This document shows, piece after piece, positions 8,685-21,970 of a stretch of DNA of 64,000 nt. Both the position numbers and the translations under genes were made by a program. This DNA is from Phaeacidiphilus oryzae TH49 (lineage in GTDB: Bacteria > Actinomycetota > Actinomycetes > Streptomycetales > Streptomycetaceae): assembly GCF_000744815.1 (NCBI RefSeq), contig NZ_JQMQ01000005.1, positions 5,661,801 through 5,725,800 on the forward strand, given 5' to 3'. Numbering within the stretch: position 1 is the first letter of the stretch; each line of letters starts with the position of its first letter. The notes under the pieces were generated by a model. The model ran no database searches. It saw nothing but the letters and a program-made list of their open reading frames with translations, and was not told the origin of the DNA.

Positions 8685-8762
8685 CGGGCCGCCGGTGTGT
8701 CGGGCCGCCGGTGTGTCGGGGCGCCGGTGTGTCGGGCGCCGGTGTGTCGAGGCGCGGGGTGT
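8685..8762. repeat. Five tandem 15-16 bp units
   Basis: Units of CGGGCCGCCGGTGTGT start at 8685, 8701, 8717, 8733 and 8748. The first two are identical, the third has one change, the fourth is one base shorter and the fifth is degenerate. The array lies between the terminator-like hairpin and the DUF2752 start, in its probable leader. Copy number may vary between strains. Confidence 0.85.
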
Positions 8763-8788
8763 CCCTCCGGACTGCCACCCTCGTCCGC

Positions 8789-9199
8789 ATGGCACCGTCC
8801 CCCGCGCTCCGCGCCCCCGCCGCGCTCGGCGCGGGCTTCGCCGCGGCCGTGGGCTGCGTCGCCGGGTACGACCCGGCCGCGCCCGGGAACCACTACCCCG
8901 GCTGCCCGCTGCTGGCGCTCACCGGCGAGCTCTGCCCGGCCTGCGGCGGGCTGCGCTGCGTCCATGCCGCCGCCCACGGCGACCTCGCCGCGGCCGCCCA
9001 CGACAACCTGCTGGTCCTGGTCGCCGGGGCGTTCGCCGTCCTCGCCTGGGCCCGCTGGGCCGTTCGGGCCGCCCGCGGCCTGCCCACCCCGGTACGCCGT
9101 CCGCCGCCGGCCGTCCTTTGGGCGGTGGCCGCACTGGTGCTGGTCTTCACCGTGCTGCGGAACCTCCCCCTCCCGTTCGGCCGGGAGCTCGCCCCGTAG
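8789..9199 (+). CDS. DUF2752 membrane protein
   Basis: Small membrane protein of 136 aa. The DUF2752 hallmark is visible: CPLLALTGELCPACGGLRCVHAAAHGD, i.e. CP-x-TG-x-CPxCG-x-R, followed by a helix (NLLVLVAGAFAVLAWARW) and a second helix (AVLWAVAALVLVFTVLRNLP). The paired Cys suggest metal binding or a redox role, but the function is unknown. ATG at 8789 is chosen because the region upstream is the tandem repeat. This gene is conserved between trpE and trpC in Streptomyces; 117 bases separate it from trpC. Confidence 0.85.
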   Translation: MAPSPALRAPAALGAGFAAAVGCVAGYDPAAPGNHYPGCPLLALTGELCPACGGLRCVHAAAHGDLAAAAHDNLLVLVAGAFAVLAWARWAVRAARGLPTPVRRPPPAVLWAVAALVLVFTVLRNLPLPFGRELAP

Positions 9200-9316
9200 G
9201 CCCCGTCCGCCCGGGTAATCGGCGGTGGATTCGAGACCGGGACCGACCTGCGGATACCATCTGAATACCGGCCGGAACCCCCGGTCCCCGGAAGCCAGCG
9301 ATTGGGAGTGGACCGC

Positions 9317-10126
9317 GTGAGCGTGCTCGACGAGATCATCGAGGGAGTCCGCGAGGACCTCGCCGAGCGTCAGGCCCGGGTCTCCCTGGACGAGCTGAAG
9401 GAACAGGCCGCGAAGGCCCCGGCCGCCAAGGACGGCGTGGCGGCCCTCCGCGGCGACGACGGCGTCAAGGTCATCTGCGAGGTGAAGCGCTCCAGCCCGT
9501 CCAAGGGCGCGCTGGCCGCCATCGCCGACCCGGCCTCGCTCGCCGCCGACTACGAGGCCGGCGGCGCCGCCGCGATCAGCGTCCTCACCGAGCAGCGCCG
9601 CTTCGGCGGCTCACTGGCCGACCTGGACGCGGTCCGCGCCAAGGTGGACGTCGCCGTCCTGCGCAAGGACTTCATCGTCACCTCCTACCAGCTGTGGGAG
9701 GCGCGCGCGCACGGCGCCGACATCGCGCTGCTGATCGTGGCCGCGCTGGACCAGCCCGCGCTGGTCTCGCTGATCGAGCGGGCCGAGTCGATCGGCCTCA
9801 CCCCGCTGGTCGAGGTGCACGACGAGGACGAGGTGACCCGAGCGGTGGACGCCGGCGCCCGGATCATCGGTGTCAACGCCCGCAACCTGAAGACCCTCCA
9901 GGTCAACCGGGACACCTTCGCCGAGGTCGCCCCGGCGATCCCGAAGGGCATCGTCAAGGTCGCCGAGTCCGGCGTCCGGGGCCCGCACGACCTGATCACC
10001 TACGCCAACGACGGCGCCGACGCGGTGCTGGTCGGCGAGTCCCTGGTGACCGGACGCGACCCGAAGACCGCGGTGGCCGACCTGGTCGCCGCCGGCGCCC
10101 ACCCCGCCCTCCGGCACGGTCGGTAG
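9317..10126 (+). CDS. trpC: Indole-3-glycerol phosphate synthase
   Basis: Converts CdRP to indole-3-glycerol phosphate in tryptophan synthesis. 269 aa from GTG at 9317, the usual length for the monofunctional enzyme. The (beta/alpha)8 barrel signature is clear: [13 protein letters not shown] (catalytic E55 and K57 region), [65 protein letters not shown] and [14 protein letters not shown] is preceded by GGGAGTGG. It is the first gene of trpC-trpM-trpB-trpA; TrpF activity is not encoded in the window. Confidence 0.96.
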   Translation: MSVLDEIIEGVREDLAERQARVSLDELKEQAAKAPAAKDGVAALRGDDGVKVICEVKRSSPSKGALAAIADPASLAADYEAGGAAAISVLTEQRRFGGSLADLDAVRAKVDVAVLRKDFIVTSYQLWEARAHGADIALLIVAALDQPALVSLIERAESIGLTPLVEVHDEDEVTRAVDAGARIIGVNARNLKTLQVNRDTFAEVAPAIPKGIVKVAESGVRGPHDLITYANDGADAVLVGESLVTGRDPKTAVADLVAAGAHPALRHGR

Positions 10127-10152
10127 GCCGCGGCCGCTAGGCTGGACCCACC

Positions 10153-10380
10153 ATGCATCAGGAGCGCGCGTACGCAGAGTCCTCCCCGGCGGAGACGGTC
10201 ACCGTCCCGCCGCGGCTCGGCGCGCGCTTCGCGCCCGGCTGCCGCCCGCGCGGCTGCCGGGCCCCGGCCCGGCGAGTCCTCGGCCGCCGGGTGCGCTATG
10301 TGATCGGTGCCGAGCCCGGTCAGATCCCGGGGCGGCGATGGCCGTCCCGGAAGCGGTGCGCCGTCCGCCCTGTGCGCTGA
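10153..10380 (+). CDS. trpM: TrpM-type tryptophan biosynthesis modulator
   Basis: Small Arg-rich protein of 75 aa between trpC and trpB, the position of trpM in Streptomyces. The core PGCRPRGCRAPARRVLGRRVRYVIG with GQIPGRRW matches the TrpM pattern. Members have been reported to modulate tryptophan synthesis, possibly by protein-protein interaction; the mechanism is not visible here. The two cysteines (GCRPRGC) could bind metal. The ATG at 10153 lies 26 bases after the trpC stop. The TGA stop overlaps a near-perfect CTGACG-type palindrome. Confidence 0.85.
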   Translation: MHQERAYAESSPAETVTVPPRLGARFAPGCRPRGCRAPARRVLGRRVRYVIGAEPGQIPGRRWPSRKRCAVRPVR

Positions 10381-10391
10381 CGGTGCGTCAC
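10377..10391. promoter_or_regulatory. CTGACGNNNCGTCAG-type palindrome at the trpM stop (11/12)
   Basis: Reads CTGACGGTGCGTCAC and includes the trpM stop codon, about 94 bases before the trpB ATG. Candidate operator or mRNA structure inside the trp operon. The 104-base trpM-trpB gap holds no other recognisable gene. Confidence 0.35.
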
Positions 10392-10484
10392 CCTGTCCGG
10401 AGGGGGACGGCGGCGCGAGCCCGCCGTACCGCAAGCAGCTGACAGTCACTGCCGGCTACGCACCCGACGAGGGACAACAACACC

Positions 10485-11698
<1,214 letters not shown>

Positions 11699-11702
<4 letters not shown>

Positions 11703-12541
11703 GCGCGCAGACAGGTGAGCAGACAGGTGGGGCGACGAAGCTGACCGCGACCCTGGCGGCGGCGCGGGCGGAGGGGCGGGCGGCCCTGGTCGGCTACCTG
11801 CCGGCCGGGTTCCCGACCGTGGACGGCGGGATCGCCGCGGTGAAGGCCCTGCTTGAGGGCGGTTGCGACGCGGTCGAGATCGGGCTGCCGCACTCCGACC
11901 CGGTGCTGGACGGCGCCACCATCCAGACCGCGGACGACATCGCCCTGCGGGCGGGAGTCCGCACCAAGGACGTGCTGCGCACGGTGCGCGAGGTGGCCTC
12001 GGCCTTCCCGCAGGCGCCGGTGCTGGTGATGACCTACTGGAACCCGGTGGACCGGTACGGGGTGGACCGCTTCGCGGCGGACCTCGCCGAGGCCGGCGGG
12101 GCCGGCGTGATCCTGCCGGACCTGCCGGTGGAGGAGGCCGGTCCGTGGCTCGCCGCGGCCGAGCGGCTCGGTCTGGACACCGTCTTCGTGGTGGCCCCGA
12201 GCAGCCGGGACGAGCGGCTCCGGCTCGTCACCGCCGCGGGCACCGGGTTCGTCTACGCGGCCGCGGTGATGGGCGTGACCGGCACCCGGGAGCAGGTCGG
12301 CGATCTGGCCGAGGACCTGGTGAAGCGCACCCGGGCGGTCACCGACCTGCCGGTCTGCGTGGGCATCGGCGTCTCCAACGAGAAGCAGGCGGCGGAGGTG
12401 GCCGGCTTCGCGGACGGGGTGATCGTGGGCTCCGCGTTCGTCAAGCGGATCCTGGAGTCGGGGGACGATCTGGAGTCCGGTCTGGCCGGCATCCGCGAGA
12501 CGGCGGCGGCGCTGGCCCGGGGCGTCCGCGCCGGCGGCTGA
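11699..12541 (+). CDS. trpA: Tryptophan synthase alpha chain
   Basis: Cleaves indole-3-glycerol phosphate to indole, which is channelled to TrpB. 280 aa from GTG at 11699, which overlaps the trpB stop. The TIM barrel shows [19 protein letters not shown] with catalytic E60 and D71, [57 protein letters not shown] and [10 protein letters not shown] (phosphate loop). A strong hairpin about 42 bases after the stop closes the trp operon. The lgt gene often found close to trpA in actinobacteria is absent from this window. Confidence 0.96.
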
Positions 12542-12582
12542 GCCTTCCGTCCGGCACCTTCCGACCGGCACCTTCTCCCTGG

Positions 12583-12638
12583 CGCCCCGCGCCCCGAACC
12601 ACGGCCCCGAGGGCCAGGCGGTTCAGGGGCGCGGGGCG
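12583..12638. terminator. trp operon terminator hairpin
   Basis: Arms CGCCCCGCGCCCCGAACC (12583-12600) and GGTTCAGGGGCGCGGGGCG (12620-12638) pair almost perfectly, with one bulged A, around a ~19-base loop. The arm resembles the GGGGCGCGGGG core of the interspersed element. The rest of 12542-12778 holds a short direct repeat (TCCCATGCGTC near 12642 and 12656) and no gene. Confidence 0.75.
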
Positions 12639-12778
12639 TCTCCCATGCGTCGACTCCCATGCGTCAACGAAATCGAAGAAGCTCACTCGTTCGCAGGCAA
12701 AGCAGCCGCGCCCCGTAGCCCCGCCCCGCGGCACGCGTTCTCAGGATGAACCCCGTCCCTGCGGAACAAGGAGCGTGT

Positions 12779-12964
12779 GTGACCGCCTCGCCGCCGTCGG
12801 CCATCGCGGTGCTGGCCCTGCTGGCCCTGCTGGCAGCCCTCCTCGCGGAGGCGTTCGTCGATCATGCCCTGGCCGACGGCGCCGGCCGCCGGCTGCGGCC
12901 GCCCGCACGGGCCGGCGCGGCCGCCGTGGTCCGCCCCCGGGGAGGCGTCGACTCATGGCGCTGA
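12779..12964 (+). CDS. Small hydrophobic protein before mauE
   Basis: Predicted 61-aa membrane protein. GTG at 12779 has an excellent ribosome site (AAGGAG, five bases away). One long hydrophobic helix (AIAVLALLALLAALLAEAF) is followed by HALADGAGRRLRPP and a basic tail ending in DSWR. I do not recognise a family. The last 10 bases overlap the start of the MauE/DoxX gene, so it is probably translated together with it and the thioredoxin-like gene. It could act as a partner or scaffold for that redox pair, but this is inference. Confidence 0.65.
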   Translation: MTASPPSAIAVLALLALLAALLAEAFVDHALADGAGRRLRPPARAGAAAVVRPRGGVDSWR

Positions 12965-13467
12965 CAAGGGAGTCGGCCACCGCCGCGCCGACCGCGGTGG
13001 GCCGGCGGGAGGTCGTCGCGCAGTGGCTGGGCACGGCGGCGCGGCTCGGCCTCGCCGCCGTCTGGGCCTGGGCCGGTGCGGCCAAGATCAGCGATCCGGC
13101 GGCCGCCGCGCAGGCGGTCCGGGCCTACCGGATCCTCCCCGAGGGGCTGGTCAGGCCCTTCGGCTACGGACTGCCGTTCGTCGAACTGGCGATCGCCCTG
13201 CTTCTGCTGGTCGGCCTCGGAGTGCGGATCGCCGCCGCCGTATCGGCCCTGCTGCTGCTGGTCTACATCGCCGCGATCGGCTCGGTCTGGGCCCGCGGGA
13301 TCTCGATCGACTGCGGCTGCTTCGGCGGGGGAGGGGCGGTCGCCGCCTCCAAGACCGCCTACCTGCAGGAGATCCTGCGCGACGCGGGGTTCCTGCTGCT
13401 CGCGGGGTGGCTGCTGTGGCGGCCTCGCGGGCGTTTCGCCGTCGACACCTGGCTTGCGGAGAACTGA
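12955..13467 (+). CDS. MauE/DoxX family redox-associated membrane protein
   Basis: Integral membrane protein of 170 aa with four predicted helices (LGLAAVWAWAGAAKI, FVELAIALLLLVGLGV, AAVSALLLLVYIAAIGSVW, AGFLLLAGWLLW). The MauE/DoxX pattern is clear: WAWAGAAKISDP in helix 1 and the CGCFGGGG motif (C120, C122) after helix 3. MauE-type proteins take part in electron transfer or disulfide formation for periplasmic partners. It ends in a one-base overlap (TGATG) with the downstream CPAC thioredoxin-like protein, supporting a membrane relay in which this protein exchanges electrons with that partner. Direction of electron flow is unknown. Confidence 0.85.
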   Translation: MALTRESATAAPTAVGRREVVAQWLGTAARLGLAAVWAWAGAAKISDPAAAAQAVRAYRILPEGLVRPFGYGLPFVELAIALLLLVGLGVRIAAAVSALLLLVYIAAIGSVWARGISIDCGCFGGGGAVAASKTAYLQEILRDAGFLLLAGWLLWRPRGRFAVDTWLAEN

Positions 13468-14258
13468 TGGGCCGTCAAGAGAGCACGATCAGCGAGAACA
13501 AGAACCCCGCGAAGCGCGCCGCGCGCGAACGCCTCGCGGAGGAGCGCGTGCGGGAGGCCGCGAGCCGCCGACGACGGCGGAACCTGACGGTGGTCGGTGT
13601 GGCCGTGGCGGTCCTCGCGGCCGCCGGGGTGACCGGGTACCTCGTGCAGAACAGCCGCTCGGCGCCGAGCCGGCACGCCGCACCGGCCGGCACCACCGGC
13701 CAGGGCGACGTCGTCGTCCCGGTGGGGAACCAGGCCGCCAAGGCCACCCTCACCATCTACGAGGACCCCCGCTGCCCGGCCTGCGGCGAGTTCGAGAAGG
13801 ACATGCACACCACGATCAACCGGCTGGAGAAGGCCGGAAAGGTCAAGATCCAGTACCACGTGGTCTCGTTCATCGACCGGCACGACAACGGCACCGGCTC
13901 CAAGAACGCGGCCAACGCCCTCGGCTGCGCGCAGACCGCCGGGCGGTTCCACGACTACCACGATGTCCTCTACGCCAACCAGCCCGAGGAGACCGACGAC
14001 GCCTGGGCCGACCAGAGCCGGCTGACCGCCCTGGCCAAGAGGGTCCCCGGGCTGTCCACCCCGGCCTTCGACGCCTGCGTGGCCAAGGCGGAGTACGCGG
14101 GCTGGGTCTCCGGCGTGGAGGAGAACTTCGACAAGTCCGGGTACTCCTCCACCCCGACCGTGCTGCTCAACGGCACCTCGGCGTTCCCGACCTACAACGG
14201 CGAGCAGATCAGCCCGGCCACCCTGACCAAGTGGGTGGAGGCCGCGGACGCCGCCTGA
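13467..14258 (+). CDS. Membrane-anchored DsbA-like thioredoxin-fold protein
   Basis: 263 aa. A charged cytoplasmic N-terminus (about 1-38) precedes one transmembrane helix (LTVVGVAVAVLAAAGVTGYLV), then an extracytoplasmic DsbA/Thioredoxin_4 domain. The active site is CPAC (C103, C106) after TIYEDPR. The helical insert contains a Cys (ALGCAQTAG), and the cis-Pro loop is STPTVLLNG. It is a predicted thiol-disulfide oxidoreductase on the outer membrane face, maturing secreted proteins or reduced or oxidised by the MauE/DoxX partner whose stop overlaps its ATG. A third cysteine (AFDACVAK) is present. The family assignment is firm; the oxidase versus reductase role is open. Confidence 0.9.
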   Translation: MGRQESTISENKNPAKRAARERLAEERVREAASRRRRRNLTVVGVAVAVLAAAGVTGYLVQNSRSAPSRHAAPAGTTGQGDVVVPVGNQAAKATLTIYEDPRCPACGEFEKDMHTTINRLEKAGKVKIQYHVVSFIDRHDNGTGSKNAANALGCAQTAGRFHDYHDVLYANQPEETDDAWADQSRLTALAKRVPGLSTPAFDACVAKAEYAGWVSGVEENFDKSGYSSTPTVLLNGTSAFPTYNGEQISPATLTKWVEAADAA

Positions 14259-14306
14259 GCCTCCGCGCGGCGGCTCCCCGCAGAGCCGCCCCGGCCCCCG
14301 CCAGGC

Positions 14307-14351
14307 AAGGTTAGCCTTAGCTGTTTTCGCAGGTCAGAGCCTAGGTTAGGC
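14307..14351. promoter_or_regulatory. Two iron-box-like (IdeR/DmdR) half-matching sites
   Basis: AAGGTTAGCCTTAG (14307-14320) and CTAGGTTAGGC (14341-14351) resemble parts of the actinobacterial IdeR/DmdR box TTAGGTTAGGCTAACCTAA. The second matches 10 of the first 11 positions. The pair lies 51-95 bases upstream of the VIT-family transporter. This is consistent with iron-dependent control, but neither site is a complete 19-bp match. The rest of 14259-14401 holds no gene. Confidence 0.5.
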
Positions 14352-14401
14352 AGTACGACCTTGCTGGCGGGAGGCCTCCGCCGACGGCTACCGTCGGCGC
14401 C

Positions 14402-15205
14402 ATGAGCACCCCCGTGGACGATAAGAACGACGCCCTCCTGGCCGAGTGGGACCGGGCGATGGAGGCCGCCGCCCGCCGCCCGCAGACCGCCGAGTCGATC
14501 GCCGGGACCGCCGCCAAGCACGCCCACACCCACCGCGACGTGAACGGCGGCTGGCTGCGCCCGGCGGTCTTCGGCGCGATGGACGGCCTGGTGTCCAACT
14601 TCGCGCTGATGGCCGGCGTGGTCGGCGGCTCGGCGTCGAACGGCACCGTGGTGCTCACCGGTCTCGCCGGGCTGATCGCCGGCGCCTGCTCGATGGCCGC
14701 CGGGGAGTACACCTCGGTGGCCTCGCAGCGCGAGATGGTCCAGGCCGAGCTGGAGACCGAGCGGACCGAGCTGCTCCGCAACCCCGAGGCCGAGCTGGCC
14801 GAGCTGGCCCAGCTGTATGTGGAGCGGGGGGTCGAACCGGAGCTGGCCTTCGAGGTGGCCCGGCAGCTCTCCAAGGACCCGGACCGGGCGCTGGACGTCC
14901 ACGCCCGCGAGGAGCTCGGGGTGGACCCGGAGGATCTGCCGTCGCCGCTGGTGGCCGCGGTCTCCTCGTTCGGTTCCTTCGCGCTCGGCGCGCTGCTGCC
15001 GCTGCTGCCGTACCTGCTGGGGGCGAGCAGCCTGCTGCCGATGCTGGTGCTCGCCCTGATCGGGCTGTTCGTCTGCGGTGCGGTGGTGGCCAAGGTGACC
15101 GCGCGCAGCTGGTGGTTCAGCGGGATGCGCCAGCTGGTGCTGGGCGGGGCCGCCGCCGGGGTCACCTTCCTGCTCGGCCACCTGATCGGCGCCGGCATCG
15201 GGTGA
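14402..15205 (+). CDS. VIT1/CCC1-family iron/manganese transporter
   Basis: Membrane protein of 267 aa of the VIT1/CCC1 family, which moves Fe2+ or Mn2+ across membranes. N-terminal HTHRDVNGGWLRPAVFGAMDGLVSNFALMAGV is the family signature (helix 1 with the DGLVSN metal site). A second helix is GLAGLIAGACSMAAGEYTSV, then an acidic cytoplasmic metal-binding region rich in Glu (QAELETERTELL, EAELAELAQ), then three C-terminal helices. In bacteria it probably exports or stores excess iron. The iron-box-like sites upstream fit an iron-homeostasis role. It is monocistronic, flanked by gaps. Confidence 0.92.
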   Translation: MSTPVDDKNDALLAEWDRAMEAAARRPQTAESIAGTAAKHAHTHRDVNGGWLRPAVFGAMDGLVSNFALMAGVVGGSASNGTVVLTGLAGLIAGACSMAAGEYTSVASQREMVQAELETERTELLRNPEAELAELAQLYVERGVEPELAFEVARQLSKDPDRALDVHAREELGVDPEDLPSPLVAAVSSFGSFALGALLPLLPYLLGASSLLPMLVLALIGLFVCGAVVAKVTARSWWFSGMRQLVLGGAAAGVTFLLGHLIGAGIG

Positions 15206-15468
15206 CGCGCAGGCGTCTGTCCGGATACCGGACGCAAACCCGCCGTATGACGTGCGGTTACTCACACCCGGCAAGGGCGTTTCCACTCTGTTTCGAGGGA
15301 GCGTCGATCGGGCACACTTGCGAGAGCGTGCAGGCATCCTGTCCCACCGGAGCCTGACGTCGAGGGGACGACCAAGCACAGGCCGGCGGGGAACCGGGCA
15401 CGGCCCTACTGCACGGTAAGTCCGCATGGTGGACGCGGAAATCCGCTTCCCGGAAAGACGTCCATCAT

Positions 15469-15484
15469 GTAACCTGCACGAAAT
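15469..15484 (+). promoter_or_regulatory. Possible GlnR box upstream of gltB
   Basis: GTAAC-N6-GAAAT matches the GlnR half-box pattern (gTnAc-N6-GaAAc) about 80 bases before the gltB ATG. A second a-b pair was not seen. GlnR is the global nitrogen regulator of actinomycetes, so the site makes sense for glutamate synthase. A TATAAG element at about 15543-15548 may be a -10 box. The rest of the 358-base gap (15206-15563) shows no gene. Confidence 0.4.
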
Positions 15485-15563
15485 CGCAGAGGGCCAACGT
15501 CGTCCCTGTTGCGCATCCACTCGATATTTAGTGTGACGCTCATATAAGACGACGGGAGAGCCG

Positions 15564-20193
<4,630 letters not shown>

Positions 20194-20201
<8 letters not shown>

Positions 20202-21660
20202 CCCCAAGGGCTTCCTGACCACCGGGAAGCAGCTGGCCGAGCGCCGTCCGGTCGCCGAGCGCGTCCAGGACTGGCAGGAGGTCTACGTCGAGCGCAGCCT
20301 GCTGCCGATCATCACCAAGCAGGCCGGGCGCTGCATGGACTGCGGCATCCCCTTCTGCCACAGCGGCTGCCCGCTCGGGAACATCATCCCCGAGTGGAAC
20401 GACCTGGCCTGGCGGGAGGACTGGACGGCCGCGATCGAGCGGCTGCACGCCACCAACAACTTCCCGGAGTTCACCGGGCGGCTGTGCCCGGCCCCGTGCG
20501 AGTCGGCGTGCGTCCTCGGCATCAACCAGGACCCGGTGACCATCAAGAACGTCGAGGTCACCATCATCGACAAGGCCTGGGAGGCCGGGGCCGTCACCCC
20601 GCAGATCCCGGACCGGCTCTCCGGCAAGACCGTGGCCGTCATCGGCTCCGGCCCGTCCGGGCTCGCGGCCGCCCAGCAGCTGACCCGCGCCGGCCACACC
20701 GTGGTGGTCTACGAGCGGGCCGACCGGATCGGCGGGCTGCTGCGCTACGGCATCCCCGAGTTCAAGATGGAGAAGCGGCACATCAACCGGCGCATCGAGC
20801 AGATGCGCGCGGAGGGCACCCGCTTCCGTACCGGGGTCGAGGTGGGCGTCGACGTCACCGCCCAGTCGCTGCGCGACCGGTTCGACGCGATCGTGGTCGC
20901 CGCGGGCGCCACCACCGCGCGGGACCTGCCGGTCCCGGGACGCGAGCTGGACGGCATCCACCAGGCGATGGAGTACCTGCCGCTGGCCAACAAGGTGCAG
21001 GAGGGCGACTACGTCGACGCTCCGATCACGGCCAGGGACAAGCACGTCATCGTGATCGGCGGCGGCGACACCGGCGCGGACTGCCTGGGCACCGCCCATC
21101 GGCAGGGCGCGAAGTCGGTCACCCAGCTGGAGATCATGCCGCAGCCGGGCGAGGACCGGCCGGCCCACCAGCCGTGGCCGACGATGCCTATGGTGTACAA
21201 GGTCACCTCGGCGCACGAGGAGGGCGGGGAGCGCCTGTACAAGGTCTCCACCACCCACTTCACCGGGGACGACGAGGGCCGGGTCAAGGAGCTCCACCTG
21301 GTCGAGGTGGAGTTCAAGGACGGCAAGTTCGAGCCGGTCGCCGGCACCGAGCGGGCCATCCCGGCCGAGCTGGTGCTGCTGGCGATGGGCTTCACCGGGA
21401 CCGATCAGCAGAACGGCCTGGTGGAGCAGCTGGGCGTGGAGCTTGACCCGCGCGGTAATGTTGCCCGGGACTCGAAGTACGCCACCACTGTGGACGGCGT
21501 CTTCGTCGCGGGCGACGCGGGTCGTGGCCAGTCGCTGATCGTCTGGGCCATCGCCGAGGGCCGCTCGGCGGCCTCCGCCGTGGACCGGTACCTCACCGGT
21601 GCCGTGGACTCCTCGCTGCCCGCCCCCATTCGCCCGACCGACCGTCCGTTGGCGGTCTAG
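20194..21660 (+). CDS. gltD: Glutamate synthase small subunit
   Basis: Beta subunit of GOGAT, 488 aa. It takes electrons from NADPH and passes them through FAD and 4Fe-4S clusters to GltB. N-terminal cysteine clusters are [17 protein letters not shown] and [13 protein letters not shown]. The FAD-binding motif is [17 protein letters not shown] and the NADPH-binding motif is [16 protein letters not shown]. The C-terminal FAD contact is [23 protein letters not shown]. The ATG overlaps the end of gltB by eight bases, so the two are one operon. A T-rich terminator hairpin follows at 21714-21770. Confidence 0.97.
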
Positions 21661-21713
21661 GCCGGGTTGCCCCACAGGGGCCGGGTCCGCCAGAGCCGCC
21701 GGGCCCGGCCAGC

Positions 21714-21770
21714 AACGCTCGCCACCCAGGTCCCCGACCAGGAACAGGGTGGCGGGCGTTCCCTTTTCTG
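21714..21770 (+). terminator. gltBD rho-independent terminator
   Basis: Arms AACGCTCGCCACCC (21714-21727) and GGGTGGCGGGCGTT (21747-21760) pair with one mismatch, followed by CCCTTTTCTG. It lies about 50 bases after the gltD stop. Confidence 0.8.
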
Positions 21771-21789
21771 CGGGCCCCGGAACGCGGCG

Positions 21790-21952
21790 CCGCAGGCGCA
21801 AGTGAGGGGCGCGGGGAACTGCGCGCCCAGCGCGAAACGGCGCCGCACGCGGCAACGGAGTCTGGGTTGCAACCCAGTGGCCGTTGCCGGGTGCGGCGCC
21901 GTCATGGGTTGGCCGCGCAGTTCCCCGCGCCCCTGATTCGCCCTGCGGGCTC
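21790..21952. repeat. Compound palindromic interspersed element (complete copy)
   Basis: Nested inverted repeats span about 160 bases. The outer arms AGGGGCGCGGGGAACTGCGCG (21805-21825) and its exact complement (21914-21934) enclose GGCGCCGCAC (21839-21848) with GTGCGGCGCC (21891-21900). Inside these are CGGCAACGG (21850-21858) with CCGTTGCCG (21881-21889), and CTGGGTT (21862-21868) with AACCCAG (21871-21877). Flanks GCCGCAGGCGCAAGTG and GATTCGCCCTGCGGGC are loosely complementary too. It lies between convergent gltD and the phosphoesterase gene. No terminal target duplication or ORF was seen. Degenerate copy at 314-475, short core near 5282. Confidence 0.85.
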
Positions 21953-21970
21953 ACCGGGGCGCCGGGGCGG

